Shown: in pieces, positions 6,128 through 14,193 of the stretch
How the letters are laid out: every line of letters begins with the position of its first letter
Position numbering within the stretch: the stretch's first letter is position 1
Origin: Nautiliaceae bacterium
GTDB lineage: Bacteria > Campylobacterota > Campylobacteria > Campylobacterales > Nautiliaceae
Direction of reading: 5' to 3'
DNA length: 16,538 nucleotides
NCBI GenBank assembly: GCA_027008345.1
Contig: JALTBU010000213.1
Location: 1 to 16,538, forward strand
Notes under the pieces: generated by a model
What the model was told of the DNA's origin: nothing
Databases searched by the model: none
The model's input: only the letters and a program-made list of their open reading frames with translations
Position numbers and translations under genes: made by a program

Positions 6128-7343
6128 ACAGTCTTACAGTGACTCCTTTTTCAAAATATTTTTTCATCTCTTCTATTTTTTGCGGAGTAAGTGAATTAAT
6201 TTTTTCCTGATAATCAAGAAGAGGGGTTATGTCACCTTTAGCAAAATAATCACCGTATATATTACTTACCCCTGAACTGCTTTCAAGTTGTGTTATAAAA
6301 TCATATTTAGTTTGATTTTTTACTTTATCGAGTGCTTTTTTTGTAATTTTGTAATTTTTAAGTTCTTTTTTTAATTCTTTTTCAAGTTTTTCAGGAGATA
6401 CACCAGGATTACAAAAACCAAATACAATAAATACACCAGGGTCAATAAGCTCCATATTATAAGCATACACTTCATTTGCAAGCTGTTTTTTGTTTATAAG
6501 TTTTTCTCTGAGTGTTCCGCTTTTACCACCGCTTAGTATTTCACTAAGTGCACTTAATGCAAACTGGTCTTCATGGTTAAATTCAGGTATGTGATAAGCA
6601 ATAGCTACGGCTTCAATCTGTGTATCCCTTTTTATTTCTACTGTTTTATCTCCGTCAAGCGGAGGCTCTTTTTGATGAAGTTTTGGAATAGGACGTGAGT
6701 TTTTGATATAAGAAAAATATTTCTCAGCTTCATTAAATACCTCATCCGCATCTATATCACCGGCTACAAGTATAAATGCGTTTTTTGGCTGATAGTAGGT
6801 TTTATGAAAATCCCTTATATCTTTTATATCCCAATTTAAAATATCATCTTTAAATCCTATAGGAGTCCAATGGTATGGATGATAAATATAAGTGTTGTTA
6901 AAAAGCCTGAAATATAAATATCCTATTGGATTGTTATCTGTCCTCCACAGTCTTTCTTCATAAACAACTTTTCGCTCTCTTTGAAATTCGTCGTCATTTA
7001 GATTTAAGTTTTCCATAACTTCACTGAAAAGTTCAAAAGTTTTATTAAGATATGTGCTTGATGTTTTAATGAAGTAATGTGTATAATCAAAACCTGTTGA
7101 AGCGTTATCAACACCGCCTAATGATTTGACTATTTTATCAAAATCACCTTCTTTTAAATTTTTGGTGGATTTAAAATTCATATGTTCAAGCATATGTGCT
7201 ATACCGGTTTTTCCAAGCGTTTCATTTCTACTTCCGACTTTATAGTAAATATTGCTTGTAATTACATTAGAGCCTCTGTTCATAGGGATGGCAATAACTT
7301 CAAGATTGTTTTTTAATTTATGGGTATAAAACTTATGAAGCAT
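6111..7343 (-). CDS. M16 family zinc peptidase (insulinase/PqqL-like)
   Basis: A 410-residue M16B-type protein. The inverted zinc motif HMLEH is at 50-54, with Glu53 the general base, and a third ligand Glu130 lies 76 residues later in VVYEERLW; the C-terminal half (about 180-400) is the second, non-catalytic lobe. There is no signal peptide, so it should be cytoplasmic unless exported another way. M16B enzymes usually work as dimers on short or unfolded peptides. Its start overlaps the end of pyrD by 11 bases and has AAAGGA five bases upstream, so the two are one operon. Campylobacter has the same pair (from memory), followed there by dapA, which here sits on the other strand. The physiological substrate is not known to me. 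Confidence 0.9.
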   Translation of the reverse strand: MLHKFYTHKLKNNLEVIAIPMNRGSNVITSNIYYKVGSRNETLGKTGIAHMLEHMNFKSTKNLKEGDFDKIVKSLGGVDNASTGFDYTHYFIKTSSTYLNKTFELFSEVMENLNLNDDEFQRERKVVYEERLWRTDNNPIGYLYFRLFNNTYIYHPYHWTPIGFKDDILNWDIKDIRDFHKTYYQPKNAFILVAGDIDADEVFNEAEKYFSYIKNSRPIPKLHQKEPPLDGDKTVEIKRDTQIEAVAIAYHIPEFNHEDQFALSALSEILSGGKSGTLREKLINKKQLANEVYAYNMELIDPGVFIVFGFCNPGVSPEKLEKELKKELKNYKITKKALDKVKNQTKYDFITQLESSSGVSNIYGDYFAKGDITPLLDYQEKINSLTPQKIEEMKKYFEKGVTVRLFKQQQ

Positions 7344-8424
7344 TATCTTCCTTTAATTCAAGTTTTTTGGGAATATCAGCTCCAATAGCCTCACTTATAT
7401 GAGAAAAGCCGTCTTCTTCTAAAAATTTAGTAATGCCTTCATTAATTTCTCTTATAAGCCCTGGACCTTTATAAATAATCCCGCTGTAAACCTGCAAAAG
7501 TGAAGCTCCGGCTTTTATTCTTTTATATGCTTCCTCGGCAGAGTCAATACCCCCAACACTTACAATTGGAACTTTGCCAAAAACTTCATTAGCTACTAAT
7601 CTTAATACTTCATAACTTCTTTTCGCAAGTGGTTTTCCTGAAATTCCACCTTTTTTTACCGGTGTATCTATTATGTCATAATTAACAGTGGTATTTGTAA
7701 CTATTATACCGTCAGCTCCGTACATTACAGAAAGGTTTGCAAGGTTTATTATGTCTTCATCTTCCATATCAGGAGAAAATTTAATTAAGATAGGTTTGTC
7801 TGTCAGTTTTTTAAGCTCACTGAAAAGATTTGAAATAAATTCTGCATTTAATAAATCCCTAAGACCAGGAGTATTAGGAGAAGAGATGTTTATAACAAAA
7901 AAATCAACCGTATTTTTAAGTTCTTCAACGAGTGTTTTATAATCTTCTATTGCTTTATCTTCTGGGGTGTCTTTGTTTTTGCCTATATTTGCACCTATTG
8001 GTAGAACAAAAGGGTAAATTTTTTTAAGTCTTTGTTTAATTATATCTACTCCGTCATTATTGAATCCATATGCATTTTGTATTGCCTCAAATTCCGGCCA
8101 TCTCCAAGAGCGTGGTTTTTCGTTTCCTTCTTGCGGTCTAACTGTAACAGCTCCTATTTCTCCCCATCCAAATCCCATCACAGGCCATGCTTGAATCATT
8201 GTAGCGTTTTTATCAAATCCGGCAGCCACACCTACCGGATTTTTAAATTCAAGTCCCCATATGGTTTGTTTAATTTTTTCATTTGTGATAAAATTTTTAG
8301 ATATTAACGAGTTAAAAAACAGAGGGCATCTTCTTGTTGTCTTAAAAATCGATTCGACAATATTATGAGCTGTTTCAGGGTCAATTTTATAAATTATAGG
8401 TTTGATGGTATCAAAAAAACTCAT
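7333..8424 (-). CDS. pyrD: Dihydroorotate dehydrogenase (quinone), class 2
   Basis: PyrD oxidises dihydroorotate to orotate, the fourth step of UMP synthesis, passing electrons through FMN to membrane quinone. The length (363 residues) and the amphipathic N-terminal helix (about residues 1-40) mark the membrane-associated class 2 form. The NISSPNTPGLRDLL motif holds the catalytic Ser (residue 182 from this start), followed by KFSPD, VTNTT, SVGGI and the phosphate-binding GASLLQVYSG. Two ATGs are adjacent. The second (8424) is chosen because AAGGA lies 5 bases before it, against 2 for the first (8427); they differ by one Met. Its promoter is in the 34-base gap to the divergent DUF996-like gene. 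Confidence 0.95.
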   Translation of the reverse strand: MSFFDTIKPIIYKIDPETAHNIVESIFKTTRRCPLFFNSLISKNFITNEKIKQTIWGLEFKNPVGVAAGFDKNATMIQAWPVMGFGWGEIGAVTVRPQEGNEKPRSWRWPEFEAIQNAYGFNNDGVDIIKQRLKKIYPFVLPIGANIGKNKDTPEDKAIEDYKTLVEELKNTVDFFVINISSPNTPGLRDLLNAEFISNLFSELKKLTDKPILIKFSPDMEDEDIINLANLSVMYGADGIIVTNTTVNYDIIDTPVKKGGISGKPLAKRSYEVLRLVANEVFGKVPIVSVGGIDSAEEAYKRIKAGASLLQVYSGIIYKGPGLIREINEGITKFLEEDGFSHISEAIGADIPKKLELKEDNAS

Positions 8425-8441
8425 CATTTTCCTTTTTTCAA

Positions 8442-8450
8442 ATTATATCA
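8442..8450 (-). promoter_or_regulatory. Extended -10 promoter of pyrD / M16 peptidase
   Basis: On the minus strand the bases read TGA then a perfect TATAAT (hexamer 8447-8442). The predicted start, about 7 bases on, is near 8435, inside the ribosome site AAAAAAGGAAA. The leader would be only about 10 bases. No good -35 is seen; that region falls in the first codons of the divergent gene. Confidence 0.65.
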
Positions 8451-8461
8451 AAAGGTAAAGA

Positions 8462-9004
8462 ATGGATAAAAGAATTTTAGGAATTGTAGGCAGTTTATTA
8501 TATATTTTATCGTTTATTCCGCATATCGGGCTTTATTTGCTTATAATCGGATTTATAGTACTTTTTTTTGCAATCAAAGACATATCTCAAAATGCGGCAA
8601 AAAGTCTTTTTATAGGATTTTTGATAAATATATTGGGATATGGAATTTATATAATATGGGGTATTGGCACTCTTGGAGCAATTTTGGCATATATAAACGA
8701 ACCTGATTCCACACTTGCTCTTGGAAGTGTTATTATGGGGATACTTGGAGTTCTTGGAGGTATGTATGTTTTGGGAATAATTTCATCAATTTTTTATAAA
8801 AATGCACTAATTGAGCTTAAAGCAAAAACAGGAATTAAATATTTTGAATGGGCGGGATATTTGATCCTTTTTGGATATCTTTCCATGATTTTTGTAATAG
8901 GGGTGTTTATTGTAATCGCTGGATGGGTATTTGCAATGTATGGATTTATGATTTATCAAGAGAGAAAGGCTCTTCCTAAACCTTCTCCCAAAGAGTCCCG
9001 TTAG
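8462..9004 (+). CDS. DUF996-like multi-pass membrane protein
   Basis: A 180-residue, very hydrophobic protein with about five or six membrane segments (within 5-38, 48-78, 85-111 and 128-165) and a short basic, Pro-rich cytoplasmic tail. The start, with repeated Gly-Ile and a Phe-Ile-Pro turn between two hydrophobic hairpins, resembles DUF996, a family of unknown function; this is pattern recognition, not a search. AAAGG sits 6 bases before the ATG. It shares a 34-base divergent gap with pyrD and overlaps the convergent cysS by 29 bases at the 3' end, so it is a lone gene wedged between two leftward operons. No catalytic residues or ligand motif can be seen. Confidence 0.72.
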   Translation: MDKRILGIVGSLLYILSFIPHIGLYLLIIGFIVLFFAIKDISQNAAKSLFIGFLINILGYGIYIIWGIGTLGAILAYINEPDSTLALGSVIMGILGVLGGMYVLGIISSIFYKNALIELKAKTGIKYFEWAGYLILFGYLSMIFVIGVFIVIAGWVFAMYGFMIYQERKALPKPSPKESR

Positions 9005-10373
9005 GGGTATCTTGGATTTGAATTCCCATTTTCTTTAATTCATCTCTTATCTTATCGGCTAATGCATAATTTTTTTCTTTTTTTGCCTCGTTTCTTTTTT
9101 CAATAAGTTCATTTATCTTCTTTTTAGTATCTTCATCGATTCCTGATTGGAAATATTCATAAGCGTCACTTCCGCCTACACCTAAAAGTTTATCGATAAA
9201 TTCAATATTACTTATTATTTTCTGTTTTAAAATTTTGTCTTTTGGATTTTTATCAAGCTCTTCATTTGCATTTTTAACAAATTCATCTACCGCTGCGAGT
9301 GCTTTTGAAATGTTTAAATCATCTCTCATAGCTTCTAAAAGTCTGTTTTCAAAATCTTTGTCTTTTTGTTTTTTAGTTATTCCGTAAACTCTTTTTTTAA
9401 GTCTGTATAATTTATCAAGTCTTTTTTTACTCGCAATTAAATCTTCTTCACTGAAATTAAGAGGGGCTCTGTAATGTGTGCTCATAAGATAAAATCTAAG
9501 CACTTCCCCCGGATAATGTTTAAGCGCATCTTTGACAAAAAAGCTGTTTCCAAGGGATTTACTCATTTTTTCACCGTTTATCTGTACAAAACCATTATGC
9601 ATCCAGTATTTTGCCAGATGTCCGCCGTATGCACAGTGGCTTTGCGCCTCTTCGTTTTCGTGATGAGGAAAGAAAAGGTCCGCTCCTCCGCCGTGAATGT
9701 CTATTTCATACTCTCCATCATATGCAATATGTTTTTTAATCATTGCAGAGCATTCTATATGCCATCCGGGTCTGCCTTTGCCAAAAGGAGAGTCAAAACA
9801 AACATCTCCTTCACCTTTGCACGCTTTCCAAAGAGCAAAGTCCTGAGGGTTTTTTTTGCCTTCTGTTTCCACTCTGTGCTGTGCTTCTGCATCCTGAGGG
9901 CATTTATGAGATAAAGAGCAGTACTCTTCATCTTTACTCACATCAAAATATATATCCCCATTTGGAAGTTTATATGCATAACCTTTATCAAGAAGTTTTT
10001 GGATAAGATCAAACATTGCTTCAAGGGATTCAGTTGCTTTTGGTTCTATATCTGCTCTTTTTACATTTAAAGCTCCCATATCCCTAAGATATGAATTTAT
10101 ATAATGTTCAGTTATTTCTTCAAGACTTTTGCCTGTGGCATTCATTTTATTGATTATTTTGTCATCAATATCAGTGAAATTTTTTACAAAAGTTACCTTA
10201 TATCCAAGGGTTTCAAGAGTGCGTCTTAGCAAATCAAAACTAATAGAACTTCTTGCATGTCCTAAATGCGCATCGTCATATACAGTGGGTCCGCAGACAT
10301 AAATTCTTACTTCATTATCTTTTATAGGCTCAAATTTTATTTTTTCTTTTTTATGAGAGTCAAAAATTACCAT
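8976..10373 (-). CDS. cysS: Cysteinyl-tRNA synthetase
   Basis: CysS charges tRNA-Cys in the cytoplasm. The 465-residue protein is full length. The class I signatures are HLGH (36-39) and KMSKS (269-273). The zinc site that selects cysteine is complete: Cys27 in YVCGPTVYDD, Cys208 in WHIECSAM, and His237 with Glu241 in FPHHENE. The C-terminal anticodon-binding helices end in the usual GTxWE-type tail. AAAGGAG lies 5 bases before the ATG. It follows murJ on the same strand by 20 bases, an arrangement also known in Campylobacter and Helicobacter, and has an extra promoter over the murJ stop. Its 3' end overlaps the DUF996-like gene by 29 bases. Confidence 0.97.
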   Translation of the reverse strand: MVIFDSHKKEKIKFEPIKDNEVRIYVCGPTVYDDAHLGHARSSISFDLLRRTLETLGYKVTFVKNFTDIDDKIINKMNATGKSLEEITEHYINSYLRDMGALNVKRADIEPKATESLEAMFDLIQKLLDKGYAYKLPNGDIYFDVSKDEEYCSLSHKCPQDAEAQHRVETEGKKNPQDFALWKACKGEGDVCFDSPFGKGRPGWHIECSAMIKKHIAYDGEYEIDIHGGGADLFFPHHENEEAQSHCAYGGHLAKYWMHNGFVQINGEKMSKSLGNSFFVKDALKHYPGEVLRFYLMSTHYRAPLNFSEEDLIASKKRLDKLYRLKKRVYGITKKQKDKDFENRLLEAMRDDLNISKALAAVDEFVKNANEELDKNPKDKILKQKIISNIEFIDKLLGVGGSDAYEYFQSGIDEDTKKKINELIEKRNEAKKEKNYALADKIRDELKKMGIQIQDTPNGTLWEKV

Positions 10374-10392
10374 TTCATCTCCTTTGTGCGCA

Positions 10393-10401
10393 ATTATAAC
10401 A
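10393..10401 (-). promoter_or_regulatory. Extended -10 promoter of cysS overlapping the murJ stop codon
   Basis: The minus strand reads TGT then a perfect TATAAT (hexamer 10398-10393). The murJ stop codon (10396-10394) lies inside the hexamer. The predicted start is near 10386, directly against the ribosome site AAAGGAG (10385-10379), so a cysS-only transcript would have a leader of about 13 bases. This would let cysS be expressed apart from murJ. Confidence 0.6.
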
Positions 10402-11779
10402 AATAAAACAGTTGCTTAAAGAGTATGGAAATAAGCACAGAAGCTAAAACTGTTAAAAAATAAATTAAAACATATTTTTTTTCAAAAAAAGTTAAAAACT
10501 GGTTAAATCCGTATTCTTTAAGCGTTAAAAAAAAGAGTACAAATCCTCCTATACTGCCTGCGAGTGCAAGTCCCAAAACTTTCATCGGATATATCAGCAA
10601 AAGGCTGAATATTATATTTACTCCAAGTGATATCGCAGAAAATTTTGCAGATTTTAAATGTCTGTGTGTCGCGTAAAGATAAGAAGAAAAAAGTTTATTA
10701 AGTCCAAAAGGAATTAATCCAATCATATACATAATCAAAACATATGAAGTCTCAATAGTATCTTTATTGGTAAAAGCGCCTCTTTCAAACAGAAGTTTGA
10801 CTATCTCTTTTGAATTGATAACGGCAAAAATAAATGCAAGTGTTAAAAGATAAAAAAGATACCAAAATGCTTTTTTCATATTTTCATTTGCTTCTTTTGT
10901 TTTGTTTTGAGAGAGGGCTTTTGTAATTTGCGGAAAAAGAACTGTTGATATGGCTATTGCAAAAAGAGCAAATGGCAGCTGAAAAAGTCTATTTGCATAA
11001 TAAAGATAACTGATGCTTCCGGCACTTAAAAAAGTGGCAAGCCATGTATCAAGAAATGCAGATATATGAGCGGTTGAGTTTCCAAAAACAGAAGGTAAAA
11101 AATGCTTTTTAAAAGTTGAAATATCGGCTTTTTTATTGCTTTTTGCCCCGATATATAAAAGTTTTAAAATTCCGTATTTTTTTGAGGCTATAATATGGGC
11201 AATCAGCTGTGCAACACCTCCTGCAACAACACCGATACTCATATATAAAATTACCTCTTCTTTGCTTTTATGCATAGCCAACACAAGGGCGGTTATAAGT
11301 GAAATATTTAAAAGTGCCGTTGAAAAGGCAGTTGTTGTAAAATGTTTTTTGTATTGTAGAAGACTTGCTAAGAATGTAACTATAAATATTAAATCGAGAT
11401 ACCAAAAGTTTATTGCGACAAGCGGAGCTGCAATTTTTTTTGCTTTTTCATCAAACCCGTAAGCTAAAATATCGGTAATGGGATAAGAAAAAAGAGTGAC
11501 AATAAGACTTAAAATAAGTATAATTGTAAAAATATATTTAAATACTTTATAGGCAAATGAAGGTTTGTATTTTGCTTTTGCAAATGAAGGTAGAAAGCTT
11601 TGTGTAAAAGCGCCTTCGGCAAAAATTCTTCTAAAAAGATTTGGCAATTTAAATGCCACAAAGAAGATATCTGAATATATATTTGCACCAAGAATTGAAG
11701 CACTTAACAAATCGCGTAAAAATCCTAAAATTCTGGAATTAAAAATTCCGATAAAGTTAATAAGTATTGATTTAATCAT
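10394..11779 (-). CDS. murJ: MurJ, lipid II flippase (MOP superfamily, MviN family)
   Basis: MurJ moves undecaprenyl-linked lipid II across the inner membrane for peptidoglycan assembly. The 461-residue product has roughly 12-14 membrane segments and the family hallmark LPNLFRRIFAEGAFTQSFLP near residues 38-57. The frame stays open for 116 codons upstream, but that stretch is antisense to the DUF342 gene and of unnatural composition; the ATG at 11779 begins MIKSILINFIGIFNSRILGFLRD, just where MurJ proteins start. No Shine-Dalgarno precedes it, while a TGG-TAAAAT extended -10 ends 8 bases upstream, predicting a leaderless mRNA. It is followed by cysS and is divergent from the DUF342 gene, with 30 bases between the start codons. 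Confidence 0.94.
   Translation of the reverse strand: MIKSILINFIGIFNSRILGFLRDLLSASILGANIYSDIFFVAFKLPNLFRRIFAEGAFTQSFLPSFAKAKYKPSFAYKVFKYIFTIILILSLIVTLFSYPITDILAYGFDEKAKKIAAPLVAINFWYLDLIFIVTFLASLLQYKKHFTTTAFSTALLNISLITALVLAMHKSKEEVILYMSIGVVAGGVAQLIAHIIASKKYGILKLLYIGAKSNKKADISTFKKHFLPSVFGNSTAHISAFLDTWLATFLSAGSISYLYYANRLFQLPFALFAIAISTVLFPQITKALSQNKTKEANENMKKAFWYLFYLLTLAFIFAVINSKEIVKLLFERGAFTNKDTIETSYVLIMYMIGLIPFGLNKLFSSYLYATHRHLKSAKFSAISLGVNIIFSLLLIYPMKVLGLALAGSIGGFVLFFLTLKEYGFNQFLTFFEKKYVLIYFLTVLASVLISILFKQLFYLL
11768..11776 (+). promoter_or_regulatory. Extended -10 promoter of the DUF342/FapA gene, inside murJ codons 1-3
   Basis: TGA (11768-11770) then TTTAAT (11771-11776), one mismatch from TATAAT. 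The predicted start near 11783 gives a leader of about 27 bases carrying AAAAGG (11795-11800) before the ATG at 11810. The hexamer lies in the first codons of the opposing murJ gene. Confidence 0.5.
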
Positions 11780-11786
11780 AAACGAA

Positions 11787-11795
11787 ATTTTACCA
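11787..11795 (-). promoter_or_regulatory. Extended -10 promoter of murJ, predicted leaderless
   Basis: The minus strand reads TGG then TAAAAT (hexamer 11792-11787). The predicted start near 11780 falls at or one base before the murJ ATG (11779). The site lies inside the leader of the divergent DUF342 gene. Confidence 0.5.
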
Positions 11796-11809
11796 AAAGG
11801 TTTTAAAAA

Positions 11810-13657
11810 ATGGGTTTCTTTTTTAAAAAAGAAAAAAAGAAAAATGAGTTTAAACCAAAAACTCTTCTTACAGAAAATGTAAGCGAAGAACTTGTTAAAA
11901 TTGCAAGAGAATATGAAATTCCAATTTCTTCTCTTGATTTTAACCTCATCACATATAAAACATATGTGAAATTTCCAGGAGAAGATTTTGTAGAAGCTAA
12001 TAAAGAAATTATTGAAAAGTTTATGATTCTTGAAAACCTTATTAATGAAGAAGCTGAAATAAAACAGGTTTATGAAATTGAAATAAAAAAATACAAGCCG
12101 GAGCCAAATTTTGAACTTATAGGTCAAATGAAAGTAAATGATTTATATACATATGCTGAATTTATCGTTTCAAAAAATTCATTAATTAAACTTAATGATA
12201 TTTTTGAAAAAGTAAAAACAGAACTTAATAAAAAGAAAATAAGAAATTCTCTTTTAATAGATATTTTTGATTTAATGGACGAAGATATAAAAAAACTTCA
12301 AAGCATAATCTTAATAGATGAAAAATTAAATAATGATTTTAAAATAAGGCTTTGTAAAGGAATAGATCCTCTTAAAAGTATTAGGGGAGAAGTAATATAT
12401 CATTTTAAGAAAAATAAAGATGAAAAAAAACTTATTTTTCCTGTAAAAAGCGGTGAAGTTGTAATAGAAATAATTCTTCCAAAACCTGGACGAAACGGCA
12501 GGGACTGCAGAGGAAAAATAATTAAAGTTGAAGAGTTCGGCGAATTTAATATTCCTGAAATATTGTATGATGAAAAAACGATTGAGAAAAAAGCTGATGA
12601 CGAAAAAATAATATTTATAGCCAAAAAAGATGGTTATATAACAAAAGAAGATGGAAAATTTATTATAAAAGATGAAATGGAAGTCAAACAGATAAATCTT
12701 AAAACCGGCAATGTAAAAGGCGCTGATGAGAGCGATGTAAAACTGCAAGTTAAAGAAAATGATGTCTTAAAAGAAGCGATAATGGACAATATGATTGTAG
12801 AAACAACAGAGCTTCATGTTAAAGGAAATGTCGGGAATAAGGCAAAAATAAAAGCAAAAAAACTTATAATAGAAGGACAGACTCATAAAAACTCAAAAAT
12901 TCTTACTGAAAATGGTGAAATAAATATACATAAAGGTGAAGTTAAAGCTAAAAAACTTAAAATCAACAGACTCGAAGGGGGTAGGGTAAAAGCAGATGAA
13001 GTCGAAATTGAGCTTGCCATGGGGGGAGTTGTTTATGCAAAAAAGATAAAAATCAATAAAATGCTTGCACATAACAAATTTTTTGCAAGTGAAGAAATAG
13101 TAATCTGTGATGAAAAAGGGGAAGAAAATTTGCTTGCAATTTCTCCTAAAATGGTATTAAAAGAATTAGATATAGAAAAACTCAAAAAAAGACTTATTGA
13201 AATAGGGCAGTATTTAAATATAAAAATAAGAGAGTTTAATAAGTTAAAAGAAATATATTCATCTGTTAAAAATGTAATGAACGAATACAAAAAAGAGTAT
13301 CTTCAAAATAAAAAAGAAGGCAAAAGAACTTCTTCTCTTATTTTGAAAAAACTAAAAGAATATAAAGAACTTACAGAAAAGATTGATGCAATAAAAAGGG
13401 AAATCAATATTTTGAAAAAAGAAAAAGAGAGTATTTTAGAGACTATTGAGTATCTTCAAAGCGGAATTTTTAATGCAAAAATTTATTCAGCCACTCCTTG
13501 GAAACCTTTTAACCGTATAGTTTTTGAACTTATTGAACCTCCTGTAAAAATCGTATATGACACAAAAGGGAATGAAGGCAGATGCGGATTTAAATTAAAA
13601 GATGAGGATAATTTAAAAATTGTAAAGATAAAGGCAGATAATGATTTATGCAATTGA
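11810..13657 (+). CDS. FapA/DUF342 family protein with coiled coil
   Basis: A 615-residue cytoplasmic protein with no signal peptide. Residues about 190-445 match the FapA (flagellar assembly protein A, DUF342) pattern: LPKPGRNGRDCRGKII entering a long repetitive beta-solenoid rich in Val, Ile, Lys and Gly turns. Residues about 455-550 are a Lys/Glu coiled coil and 555-595 a small beta domain, the usual DUF342 ending. The N-terminal 180 residues are less typical. The family is tied to polar flagellar placement in Vibrio, but in Campylobacterota its role is unsettled, and no flagellar gene is nearby. AAAAGG precedes the ATG by 9 bases. The gene overlaps ruvA by 17 bases, and DUF342 next to ruvA also occurs in Campylobacter (from memory). 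A perfect 14-base A/T palindrome (11818-11831) lies in codons 3-8. Confidence 0.85.
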   Translation: MGFFFKKEKKKNEFKPKTLLTENVSEELVKIAREYEIPISSLDFNLITYKTYVKFPGEDFVEANKEIIEKFMILENLINEEAEIKQVYEIEIKKYKPEPNFELIGQMKVNDLYTYAEFIVSKNSLIKLNDIFEKVKTELNKKKIRNSLLIDIFDLMDEDIKKLQSIILIDEKLNNDFKIRLCKGIDPLKSIRGEVIYHFKKNKDEKKLIFPVKSGEVVIEIILPKPGRNGRDCRGKIIKVEEFGEFNIPEILYDEKTIEKKADDEKIIFIAKKDGYITKEDGKFIIKDEMEVKQINLKTGNVKGADESDVKLQVKENDVLKEAIMDNMIVETTELHVKGNVGNKAKIKAKKLIIEGQTHKNSKILTENGEINIHKGEVKAKKLKINRLEGGRVKADEVEIELAMGGVVYAKKIKINKMLAHNKFFASEEIVICDEKGEENLLAISPKMVLKELDIEKLKKRLIEIGQYLNIKIREFNKLKEIYSSVKNVMNEYKKEYLQNKKEGKRTSSLILKKLKEYKELTEKIDAIKREINILKKEKESILETIEYLQSGIFNAKIYSATPWKPFNRIVFELIEPPVKIVYDTKGNEGRCGFKLKDEDNLKIVKIKADNDLCN

Positions 13658-14186
13658 AGGTGATATTTTTGATAAAGATGAAGGAAAAATATATTTAAAA
13701 ACAAATTCAGGAATTATTTATGAAATAAATGTTTCACTTCTAACATTTTCAAAACTTGAAAAAGATGAAAAAACATTGTTTTTGATTACTGAAATTATTA
13801 AAGAAAATGAATATACTCTTTATGGTTTTTTGGAAAAAGAGGAAAAAAAACTTTTTGACGCGCTTTTAAAAATAAACGGGGTAGGTCCAAAAGCAGCTCT
13901 TGGAATTATTTCCACCATGACTCCGGGAGAATTTGTAGAGGCGGTTCAAAACAGCGATATAAATGCCCTTAAAAAAGTTCCGGGTATTGGTCCTAAATCT
14001 GCAAAAAGAATAATTGTTGAAATGGGAGAATTTGAAGCCGGAAGCTTAAATAATGAGCTTACTCAGGCTATAATTGCACTTGAAAATTTAGGATTTAAAA
14101 AAGCTGATATTTTAAAAGCTTTGCAGGGTGAGAGCGGGAGTGTTGAAGAACTTATTAAAAAAGCCCTTAAAAAACTTGGGAAATGA
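13641..14186 (+). CDS. ruvA: RuvA, Holliday junction branch-migration DNA-binding subunit
   Basis: RuvA binds four-way junctions and loads the RuvB motor for branch migration in recombinational repair. The 181-residue length suits Campylobacterota RuvA. Domain I is an OB-fold (1-62); two helix-hairpin-helix motifs follow, INGVGPKAALGII (78-90) and VPGIGPKSAKRII (113-125), then a linker with acidic residues and the RuvB-binding helical domain III (about 138-181). The ATG lies inside the DUF342 gene, 17 bases before its end, with AAGG 6 bases upstream, so the two are translationally linked. ruvB and ruvC are not in the window. A 108-base gap containing an imperfect dyad separates it from ddl. 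Confidence 0.95.
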   Translation: MIYAIEGDIFDKDEGKIYLKTNSGIIYEINVSLLTFSKLEKDEKTLFLITEIIKENEYTLYGFLEKEEKKLFDALLKINGVGPKAALGIISTMTPGEFVEAVQNSDINALKKVPGIGPKSAKRIIVEMGEFEAGSLNNELTQAIIALENLGFKKADILKALQGESGSVEELIKKALKKLGK

Positions 14187-14193
14187 GTGTGAG

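Noticed and set aside
9474..9914. A 146-codon plus-strand frame antisense to cysS, with a second one at 9743-10006.
   Set aside because: Both fall under conserved cysS motifs; no ribosome site or family resemblance.
11818..11831. A perfect 14-base palindrome CTTTTTTAAAAAAG as an operator or terminator.
   Set aside because: It encodes Phe-Phe-Lys-Lys codons in the DUF342 N-terminus; all-A/T symmetry is easily produced by chance here.
11780..12127. The open frame of murJ extends 116 codons upstream to an ATG at 12127.
   Set aside because: The extension is antisense to the DUF342 gene, reads as unnatural Phe/Lys/Asn-rich sequence, and MurJ homology begins exactly at the ATG at 11779.
13021..13026. 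A G6 run in the DUF342 gene as a contingency locus.
   Set aside because: Campylobacterota variable tracts are usually eight or more Gs; this one encodes a normal Gly-Gly turn in frame.
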